From Bin55 sp965205965 (GTDB lineage: Bacteria; Pseudomonadota; Gammaproteobacteria; Pseudomonadales; Azotimanducaceae), in the NCBI GenBank assembly GCA_965205965.1, contig CBDBHT010000008.1, positions 620,001 through 684,000 of the forward strand: a stretch of 64,000 nucleotides of DNA, read 5' to 3'. Numbering within the stretch: the first letter of the stretch is position 1; every line of letters starts with the position of its first letter. Under the pieces are notes generated by a model, which saw only the letters and a list, made by a program, of their open reading frames with translations, searched no databases and was not told the origin of the DNA. The position numbers and the translations under genes are program-made. This document shows positions 57,645-64,000 of this stretch, piece after piece.

Positions 57645-58073
57645 ATGCCAATTAAGTCAATTTTTGGAATTATCAACGAGATCAAGAAGGACTTAGAAAA
57701 TCTTTCCGTGGATGACTTGGCCACTGAGCTCGAAGGTGAGATCCCCCCATTGCTCATAGACCTGCGTGAAATCCAGGAGTGGGTAGACTTGGGTACCATT
57801 CCCGGAGCAATACATGTGCCTCGAGGCATGTTGGAATTCTGGGCGGACCCTCAAAGTCCATACCATCGAAGAGGCTTCCAAGAAGACCGACGTATTGTTC
57901 TCTTCTGCGCGGCTGGAGGACGTTCAGCCTTAGCCGCACGTGCGTTACTTGATATGGGTTATCCGGATGTCGCACACCTTGAAGAAGGTTTCACAGGGTG
58001 GGTTAAAAATCGCGAATCCGTGGAGGAAACTTCCGGCAAATCTCGCTGGATGCGAAAATTAAAAATACGCTAG
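57645..58073 (+). CDS. Rhodanese-like domain protein
   Basis: 142 residues with one rhodanese domain: LIDLREIQEWVDLGTIPGAI near residue 37, VPRGMLEFWAD, and the active-site loop VLFCAAGGRSALAARAL with catalytic Cys. LEEGFTGWVKN ends the domain. It may transfer sulfur or sense persulfide. GAAGG lies upstream of ATG 57645. The stop codon TAG coincides with the first base pairs of a miniature IS5-like element, so the C-terminus may have been changed by the insertion. Confidence 0.85.
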   Translation: MPIKSIFGIINEIKKDLENLSVDDLATELEGEIPPLLIDLREIQEWVDLGTIPGAIHVPRGMLEFWADPQSPYHRRGFQEDRRIVLFCAAGGRSALAARALLDMGYPDVAHLEEGFTGWVKNRESVEETSGKSRWMRKLKIR

Positions 58074-58317
58074 GGCGTGTTGACACTCTGTTGTTGGAGG
58101 TGCTACGCCCGTGGCACCACCCCGCACGACCCCACTGGATCGACCGCAAGCTGTATACCCGCCGCAACGAAGTGGAATGCCTGTTCGGCAGGCTCCAGCG
58201 GTATCGCCGCGTGGGGAAGCGTCACGACAAACTCGACCTTATGTTCGCCGCCGCCGGGTTCGTCTATCTGACACTGATTTGCGAAATGACCAGGAATTTA
58301 GTGTAAACACGCCCTAG
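58071..58317 (+). mobile_element. Miniature IS5-like element
   Basis: TAGGGCGTGTTGACAC at the left is mirrored by GTGTAAACACGCCCTA at the right. Inside is only a transposase C-terminus (ARPHWIDRKLYTRRNEVECL, FGRLQRYRRVGKRHDKLDLM) with the YxRRNxVExxFxRLKxxRR-type signature of IS5/IS427 elements. The target appears to be CTAG or TA. Confidence 0.75.
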
Positions 58318-58370
58318 AGCGTGTTCCTGGAGTTGATATCTCGTCAGATCGCTTGATGAAGCCCAGCTTT

Positions 58371-59816
58371 TTAGTACCTATCTAGTTCTCTTAATAATAA
58401 TTCATTGACTTTTTTAGGGGCTGCTTTACCTTTAGACGCTTTCATAACTTGGCCAGTGAAGAATGCCAGAACTTTGACCTTTCCCGCCTGGTACTGCACG
58501 ACCTGGTCAGGATATTGATCAATCACATCCGTAATTATGTCTTTCAATTGATCTGCATCGGTGATTTGTTGCAGTCCACGTTTCTCTATTATTTGATCAA
58601 CGTCACCCCCATTGATCCAAAGTATTTCGAACACTGTTTTCGCGGTCGTGTACGAAATCGTTCCGTCTTCAATACGCATTATTAACGATGCGAGCTGTCT
58701 GGCAGTGAACGGCACTTTGTCGAATTCCCAGCCATGACGATTCAAGATTGTAGATATTTCATCCATGACCCAGCTTACTGCTCGCTTCGGGTTCACTCCC
58801 TCAGAAATCACGGCGTCGAAAAACTCGGCCACTCGTCGATCCCGCGTTAGCCGACTGGCGTGGTACTTCGAAAGTTTGTATCGATTGAGGTAACGATTGA
58901 TCTTGCACTCTGGAAGTTCCGGGAGGATTGCACGCTCCGACTCGATCAAGTCGGAACCAACTTTGGTGGGGGAAAGATCAGGATCGGGGAAATATCGATA
59001 ATCGTTTAAGAATTCTTTTCTGCGCATGGATCGCGTCTCATCACGGTTGGAATCGTACAATCGCGTTTCCCGCACAACCTTTCCTCCTTGTTCGATCAGT
59101 GCTATCTGTCGATCAATCTCATACTCCAATGCCCTTTCAACAAATCGAAAAGAGTTAAGGTTCTTTACTTCAGTACGCTCACCTAGTTCACTCCACCCTC
59201 GCGGTCGTACAGACACATTGGCATCGCAGCGCATGGAACCCTCACTCATGTTGCCGTCACATATCTCTAGCCAAGTCGCGAGCGTGTGTAATTGGCGAAA
59301 GCAAGCCGCTGCTTCAGCGGGAGTAGTAAGATCAGGGTCCGTCACGATTTCTAGTAATGGAATACCAGCACGATTGAGGTCAATCCCCGTTTTGCCCGGA
59401 AATGCATCGTGTATGGATTTCCCCGCATCTTCTTCAAGATGTGCTCGGGTTATGCCAACTAGTCGGATATTTGCGTTATCCATGACCACGCTCAGGACTC
59501 CACGACCCACAATGGGTTGATTTAATTGGCTGATTTGATAACCCTTCGGCAGATCGGGATAAAAGTAGTTTTTACGATCAAATTGACAGATTGGTGCTAT
59601 TTCAGCGTTGATAGCAAGTCCAAAACGAATAGCCATACGGACCACGGCTTCATTGAGCACCGGCAGTGATCCGGGCATTGCGAGATCGACTAAGTTTGCT
59701 TGTTCGTTTGGTTCAGCACCGAACATCGTCGGAGCTGATGAAAATATTTTGGACTGAGTGCGAAGTTGAACGTGAATCTCAAGACCGATTACGGACTCCC
59801 ATTGGGTACTAGACAT
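58371..59816 (-). CDS. gatB: Aspartyl/glutamyl-tRNA amidotransferase subunit B
   Basis: The 481-residue protein starts with WESVIGLEIHVQLRTQSKIF and has YPDLPKGYQISQLNQPI and DANVSVRP, all GatB signatures. The C-terminal YqeY-like domain is present (TISYTTAKTVFEILW). GatB phosphorylates and receives ammonia to convert misacylated Glu-tRNA(Gln) or Asp-tRNA(Asn). ATG 59816 overlaps the end of gatA by eight bases, so the two are coupled. Confidence 0.96.
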   Translation of the reverse strand: MSSTQWESVIGLEIHVQLRTQSKIFSSAPTMFGAEPNEQANLVDLAMPGSLPVLNEAVVRMAIRFGLAINAEIAPICQFDRKNYFYPDLPKGYQISQLNQPIVGRGVLSVVMDNANIRLVGITRAHLEEDAGKSIHDAFPGKTGIDLNRAGIPLLEIVTDPDLTTPAEAAACFRQLHTLATWLEICDGNMSEGSMRCDANVSVRPRGWSELGERTEVKNLNSFRFVERALEYEIDRQIALIEQGGKVVRETRLYDSNRDETRSMRRKEFLNDYRYFPDPDLSPTKVGSDLIESERAILPELPECKINRYLNRYKLSKYHASRLTRDRRVAEFFDAVISEGVNPKRAVSWVMDEISTILNRHGWEFDKVPFTARQLASLIMRIEDGTISYTTAKTVFEILWINGGDVDQIIEKRGLQQITDADQLKDIITDVIDQYPDQVVQYQAGKVKVLAFFTGQVMKASKGKAAPKKVNELLLRELDRY

Positions 59817-61269
59817 GGCCACGGTTTAGATTGGGATGCTGGAGATGCCAGTCCGTATAATTTTGAAAAGCAATTCCAGTACGAAGAACTGTAGCTTCGT
59901 CAAAGTGGCGGCCTATAAGTTGCATGCTCACCGGAAGTCCATTGACTAATCCACATGGCAGTGAAAGTGATGGTAATCCTGCTAGATTAACGGGAATGGT
60001 GAACATGTCTTGTAAGTACATTTCAATTGGACTTCTGGTGCGTGAATCGATTTTAAATGCGGTTGCTGTCGTGACTGGAGAAAGTATTAAATCGACTTCG
60101 CGAAAGGCATCAAGAAAACTCTGCCGAATCAAATACCGTATTTTCTGAGCCTTTAAGTAGTACGAATCGTAATAGCCAACTGAAAGCGCGTACGTGCCAA
60201 TAAGAATACGCCGCTTTACCTCAGTGCCAAACCCCTCGCTACGAGACTGCCGATAGAGATCTTCCAAACTGCTAGGAGTATAGTTGCTGGCGCGATGACC
60301 GTACCGAACTCCGTCATATCGTGAAAGGTTAGTTGATGCTTCGGCACATGCAATCACATAGTACGCAGCTATGGCGACTTCCTTGTAGGGAAGATTTACG
60401 CAACGAAACTTGCATCCCATTCGTTCCAATACCTTTTGGGACTCATTGATGGAACTTGCAATGGCAGGTGGTAGATTTTCAAACGAAGAATCGGAGATAC
60501 CAATGATCGGCGTTTTAATACCGGAGGACACGTTGGTTGGAGGCCAATCTACACTCGTTGAATCGAATCTGTCGTACCCTTCCATAGCTGAAAGCATGAA
60601 ACTTACATCTTCCGCGCTGCGGGCAATGGGACCGCCTTGGTCCAGACTCGACGCGAACGCGATCATGCCGTAACGCGATACCCGACCATAGGTAGGTTTT
60701 AGTCCAGTGACTCCGCAGAAGGCCGATGGTTGTCGGATTGATCCACCAGTATCTGATCCAGTTGCAGCTGCAACTAATCCCGCTGCCACGCTTGATGCAC
60801 TTCCACCTGAGGAGCCACCCGGCACATTTCCATTATTCCATGGATTTCTTGCTGGGCCAAAAAAACTGGTTTCATTGGATGACCCCATGGCGAATTCATC
60901 CATATTGGTCTTTCCTAGACAGACAGATCCACTTTCACGTAGCTTTGAGACCACGGTCGCATCGTAGGGGGGGCTGAACCGGGATAGCATCCGTGAAGCA
61001 CAGGTGGTTTGAAAATCTTTGGTGCAGAACAAATCTTTATGCGCAATGGGTATCCCCGTCATCGGGTTAACTTTGTTATTCGCGATTTGTTTATCAGCTT
61101 TCTCCGCAGCTTGCATCGCTCCTTCGTCATCTATCCCAATGAAACAATTCAAACGCGCATTGTGCTCATGAATACGCCTGAGGTGCTCCTTAGTCAATTC
61201 TTTGGTGCTTATATCGCGGGAGTCAAGGGCGTTGCGCATCGCAGTGATGCTGGCGAATTCGTCTAACAA
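59809..61269 (-). CDS. gatA: Aspartyl/glutamyl-tRNA amidotransferase subunit A
   Basis: The 486-residue amidase-signature enzyme releases ammonia from glutamine for GatB. The Ser-cisSer-Lys triad is visible in GIPIAHKDLFC, GGSSGGSASSVAAG and SDTGGSIRQPSAFCG. A TTG start at 61269 is preferred because AGAGG lies six bases before it and the N-terminal helix (ASITAMRNALDSR) is needed; the first ATG would remove it. gatC ends nine bases upstream. Confidence 0.96.
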   Translation of the reverse strand: MLDEFASITAMRNALDSRDISTKELTKEHLRRIHEHNARLNCFIGIDDEGAMQAAEKADKQIANNKVNPMTGIPIAHKDLFCTKDFQTTCASRMLSRFSPPYDATVVSKLRESGSVCLGKTNMDEFAMGSSNETSFFGPARNPWNNGNVPGGSSGGSASSVAAGLVAAATGSDTGGSIRQPSAFCGVTGLKPTYGRVSRYGMIAFASSLDQGGPIARSAEDVSFMLSAMEGYDRFDSTSVDWPPTNVSSGIKTPIIGISDSSFENLPPAIASSINESQKVLERMGCKFRCVNLPYKEVAIAAYYVIACAEASTNLSRYDGVRYGHRASNYTPSSLEDLYRQSRSEGFGTEVKRRILIGTYALSVGYYDSYYLKAQKIRYLIRQSFLDAFREVDLILSPVTTATAFKIDSRTRSPIEMYLQDMFTIPVNLAGLPSLSLPCGLVNGLPVSMQLIGRHFDEATVLRTGIAFQNYTDWHLQHPNLNRGHV

Positions 61270-61278
61270 AACAAGCCT

Positions 61279-61560
61279 CTACGTTACGACGCGAGGAACC
61301 AGATAGAACCCGTCTTGCGTTTCCGGTGCAGATGACTGATTAAGTGAACGATCAATATCTGCATTGGCTTCATCCGATCGTAACGTCCGGTGCACATCGA
61401 CTGGATGCGTGAGCGGTTCGATTCCTTCAGTGTCAACCGCGTGTATTATGTCTATGAATTTGATAATCGATTCAAGGCTCTGTTGCAGCGCGGTCCGTTC
61501 GCTGTCGGTCACGCCAAGTTGACTCAGTGTCTGAAGTCTATTGAAGATATCGGATTCCAT
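61279..61560 (-). CDS. gatC: Aspartyl/glutamyl-tRNA amidotransferase subunit C
   Basis: 93 residues from ATG 61560. LSQLGVTDSERTALQQSLES is the typical GatC helix pair and EGIEPLTHPVDVHRTLRSDE the conserved middle region; it ends RVVT. It stabilises the GatA-GatB interface. The longer frame from 61662 would add ~34 residues not seen in GatC proteins. First gene of gatCAB. Confidence 0.92.
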   Translation of the reverse strand: MESDIFNRLQTLSQLGVTDSERTALQQSLESIIKFIDIIHAVDTEGIEPLTHPVDVHRTLRSDEANADIDRSLNQSSAPETQDGFYLVPRVVT

Positions 61561-61658
61561 GAGGTATTGCTCAAACGAGTAACTCCGTTGTATTTTACGC
61601 GTACCCAACTGTAGGATACGGCCATCGGCGGAACAAGCAGCTGCTGTACTGAAACTGT

Positions 61659-62870
61659 TCATTTCATCAAAAGAGACCTAAGATCAGTGTGAGTGTCTGC
61701 AATTTGCTTGGGGTCCAAGCACCTTCCCATTAATTGACGCGCCGCGAAGAAGTCCCTAGGCGAGTCGATCATTTCGGCAGCTACAAGTACACCGCTATGA
61801 AAATAAAAAACCGCAAAGCTCTCAGAGTGCTCATTTCTTCGCACCACGTGTTCGTCCCCGTCCGCCCAAAACCCAGTTATTTGAAGTTTCTTTTCGTATT
61901 GGTCGGACCAGAACCATGGATACACGGCGTATGATTGACTACGTCCACAGATGTTGGCTGCTGCGACTCTCGCTTGATCCACAGCGTTTGGAACGGACTC
62001 CAAGCGCAACCGACGATCAAGCAACGGATTGGGATGATTCGTACAGTCACCGATCGCATAAATAGACTCGTTTTGCGTACGACATCGATCGTTAACAAGC
62101 ACACCATTCTCGCACAACAGATTTGCGCTTTCACACAGTGCTACGTTTGGGACTATGCCTATTCCCACGACAACCAACTCAGCATCTATCTGACGACCAT
62201 CGGAACAAATCGCACCAGACACTCGGCCATTTTCACCTTGAAATGACGATACTCGTGTTCCGGTCCGAATCTTCACACCCCGACTGGTGTGCATGCGTGT
62301 GTAAAACTCGGACATTTCTGGAGCTGCGACACGTGCAAGAATCCGATCTTCCATTTCGACAACGGTGACGTTGAGTCCCGCTTCAATGCAACCCGCTGCT
62401 ACTTCTAAACCGATGTACCCACCTCCGACGATGAGCACATTTTGCACATGAACTATATCGTCTCGGATATGGTCGCAGTCATCTACTGAACGTAGTGTGT
62501 AAATACCTGCCAAATCAGAACCGGGAACGTCTAGTGAGCGGCATAAAGAACCGGTTGCAATGATCAAATTAGTATACTTGACGTTCTTGCCGTCATCACA
62601 ATGCACTATTTGTTTTGTCGCCTCTATCTCCTGAACGGTTACGTTCGATCGGAGCTCGATCTGATTTTTTTTGTAGAAAGTCTCGTCCCGCAACTGGACG
62701 TGTTCAAAACCAAACTCTCCGTTCAAGTATTGTTTCGATAACGGCGGGCGTTGATACGGGACATAATTCTCGGCACTTATGATAATGATTTCATCGGAGC
62801 ATTTCATTTGGCGAAGGCCCGCTGCGGCCTGGCCTCCTGCATGCCCACCTCCAACGATGATGATCGTCAT
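61659..62870 (-). CDS. NAD(P)H-dependent ferredoxin/rubredoxin-type reductase (FAD)
   Basis: The 403-residue protein has two dinucleotide folds: IIIVGGGHAGGQAAAGLRQM for FAD and VLIVGGGYIGLEVAAG for NAD(P)H. A second FAD motif lies in SIYAIGDCTNH. NYVPYQRPPLSKQYL is typical of putidaredoxin- and rubredoxin-reductase-type proteins, which pass electrons to small iron-sulfur proteins serving P450s or hydroxylases. No ferredoxin is adjacent. It could feed the P450 at 35.2-36.4 kb, which is inference only. It starts nine bases after the DUF1820 gene. Confidence 0.88.
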   Translation of the reverse strand: MTIIIVGGGHAGGQAAAGLRQMKCSDEIIIISAENYVPYQRPPLSKQYLNGEFGFEHVQLRDETFYKKNQIELRSNVTVQEIEATKQIVHCDDGKNVKYTNLIIATGSLCRSLDVPGSDLAGIYTLRSVDDCDHIRDDIVHVQNVLIVGGGYIGLEVAAGCIEAGLNVTVVEMEDRILARVAAPEMSEFYTRMHTSRGVKIRTGTRVSSFQGENGRVSGAICSDGRQIDAELVVVGIGIVPNVALCESANLLCENGVLVNDRCRTQNESIYAIGDCTNHPNPLLDRRLRLESVPNAVDQARVAAANICGRSQSYAVYPWFWSDQYEKKLQITGFWADGDEHVVRRNEHSESFAVFYFHSGVLVAAEMIDSPRDFFAARQLMGRCLDPKQIADTHTDLRSLLMK

Positions 62871-62879
62871 AAATTCGGC

Positions 62880-63218
62880 TTAATGCTTCGGACTGGGACC
62901 TTGAACCGGGAATGGTGTGACGTTGCTTAGCTGTCCACCTTTGCTTTCGGTGATCTTAGCCGTTCCTTCTTTTTCTACTTCATCAATTCTAATAACGGCA
63001 GGCATTGGTATAAATGATCGCTTAACACCGTTGAATTCGTTACGCAGCTTGTCTTCAGAAGGATCAATCACCATTTGAGATTTTTCACCGAAAATATAAT
63101 CTTCAACTTCCACGAAGCCGAACAAACCATCGCTGGAATATACGGAGTGTGCGTACATCTCATATACTTGGCCCTGGTTCTGAAAAAAGATGCGATATAT
63201 GTGTTCGTCCGAAGCCAT
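62880..63218 (-). CDS. DUF1820 family protein
   Basis: The 112-residue soluble protein has YRIFFQNQGQVYEMYA, LFGFVEVEDYIFGE and the conserved PSEDKLRNEF and RSFIPMPAVIRIDEV segments of this gammaproteobacterial family. Function is unknown. It is immediately upstream of the reductase gene and divergent from miaB. Confidence 0.85.
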   Translation of the reverse strand: MASDEHIYRIFFQNQGQVYEMYAHSVYSSDGLFGFVEVEDYIFGEKSQMVIDPSEDKLRNEFNGVKRSFIPMPAVIRIDEVEKEGTAKITESKGGQLSNVTPFPVQGPSPKH

Positions 63219-63357
63219 GTTCTACCTGCCAATGTAGCTGTTCTATATAGGATTGGAATTCTAATATCTAGGGCGGATGCAACGAATCGGTCATTCTAGC
63301 TTTCATACGGTTTCGGTAAATATAATTGCTATTATTCATATTCCTGCCTCAAATTAC

Positions 63358-64000
63358 ATGAAGGTTTACATTAAGACACACGGTTGCCAAATGAACGAGT
63401 ACGACTCGGGTCGCATGATCGAGTTGCTCGAAATTAGCCATGGTGCAATACCAGTCGACACACCGGAGGAAGCGGACGTACTGCTTCTGAACACGTGTTC
63501 AATTCGCGAAAAAGCGCAAGAAAAAGTGTTTCACCAGTTGGGACGCTGGCGATATCTTAAGGAACGACGGCCAGATTTGATTATCGCTGTAGGTGGTTGC
63601 GTGGCGAGTCAAGAAGGGACGGGCATCACTACCAGAGCACCATTCGTTGACGTCGTTTTCGGTCCGCAAACTTTGCACCGGTTACCGGAATTGATTGATG
63701 AGTCGCGTCGGAGTGGTGCGCACCAAATCGACATCAGTTTTCCGGAAATGGAGAAGTTCGACCAGCTGCCCATGCCACATGCTAGCGGCCCGTCCGCGTA
63801 CGTTTCCGTCATGGAAGGATGTAGTAAGTACTGCACTTTTTGTGTGGTTCCGTATACGCGCGGGCCTGAGGTTAGCAGGCCCGTCTCCGGCGTCATGAAG
63901 GAAGTCTCTCAGCTAGCAGAACAAGGTGTCCGAGAAATTAATTTTCTTGGACAAAACGTAAATGCGTTTCATGGAGAACTTGATGGCAACAGTGCGGATT
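63358..64000 (+). CDS. miaB: tRNA-2-methylthio-N6-dimethylallyladenosine synthase, N-terminal part
   Basis: The window ends inside this gene; 214 residues are visible from ATG 63358. The methylthiotransferase domain has three Cys in THGCQMNEYDS, NTCSIREKAQ and GGCVASQEG. The radical-SAM cluster motif is GCSKYCTFCVVPYTRG. MiaB adds a methylthio group to i6A37 of tRNAs reading U-starting codons. The extreme N-terminus (MKVYIKTHGCQMN) is complete. Confidence 0.95.
   Translation, partial: MKVYIKTHGCQMNEYDSGRMIELLEISHGAIPVDTPEEADVLLLNTCSIREKAQEKVFHQLGRWRYLKERRPDLIIAVGGCVASQEGTGITTRAPFVDVVFGPQTLHRLPELIDESRRSGAHQIDISFPEMEKFDQLPMPHASGPSAYVSVMEGCSKYCTFCVVPYTRGPEVSRPVSGVMKEVSQLAEQGVREINFLGQNVNAFHGELDGNSAD

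Noticed and set aside
1..64000. tRNA, rRNA or riboswitch genes
   Set aside because: None could be recognised by eye; short or diverged RNA genes would need a covariance-model search.

Overview
This window looks like a bacterial chromosome segment, most likely from a Gammaproteobacterium. The housekeeping genes that suggest this are gatC-gatA-gatB, oligopeptidase A (prlC-like), a DUF1820 protein, miaB and folE, together with TonB-receptor and autotransporter outer-membrane proteins. No rRNA or tRNA gene was recognised. The DNA between genes is unusually rich in decayed insertion sequences and short non-autonomous repeats, as in a host-associated or otherwise genome-expanding lineage with relaxed selection. 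Several large genes also carry single frameshifts, so either real decay or assembly errors must be kept in mind.

Layout. 1-2.7 kb: IS4, IS1380 and IS630 remnants inserted into one another. 2.9-6.4 kb: a glyoxalase II gene, then a decayed helicase/nuclease (AAA_12-DUF559-DUF3320 type) cut by a 215-bp MITE. 6.4-10.3 kb: a leucine/acyl-CoA catabolic cluster (end of a carboxyltransferase gene, biotin carboxylase alpha subunit, enoyl-CoA hydratase) and an AlkD-like repair protein. 10.9-16.9 kb: a giant S8 protease gene with one frameshift. 17.0-21.9 kb: a single-polypeptide Type ISP-like restriction-modification enzyme whose C-terminus is frameshifted by an 8-bp tandem duplication. 23.1-26.1 kb: a TonB-dependent receptor. 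26.5-31.2 kb: an unusual minus-strand operon of membrane proteins: a multipass coiled-coil protein, a vWA-like anchored protein, a MotA/TolQ-like channel with a long coiled-coil tail, and a MotB-like single-pass coiled-coil protein. This is the best candidate for an undescribed system. 33-37.4 kb: an SDR oxidoreductase, class I fructose-bisphosphate aldolase, cytochrome P450 and GTP cyclohydrolase I. 37.5-42.9 kb: a nest of IS elements (IS256 inside IS4 inside another IS256) with readable target duplications. 43.2-50.4 kb: a 2388-residue autotransporter-like adhesin with 14 tandem Calx-beta-like repeats and two FN3 domains. 50.5-54.2 kb: a small hypothetical protein, more IS remnants and a rhomboid protease. 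54.2-64 kb: an ordinary core-gene block (aminotransferase, prlC, rhodanese, gatBAC, ferredoxin-type reductase, DUF1820, start of miaB).

At least five families of short inverted-repeat elements are visible: a 215-bp family with four copies and 9-bp target duplications; a ~113-bp family with three copies, each just downstream of a giant exported-protein gene; a ~210-bp family; a ~149-bp family whose empty site is also in the window; and a 296-bp element inside an IS630 gene. Miniature IS1380 and IS5 derivatives are also present. Defence-like content is scattered: the ISP enzyme, the helicase/nuclease remnant and possibly the MotA/MotB-like operon.
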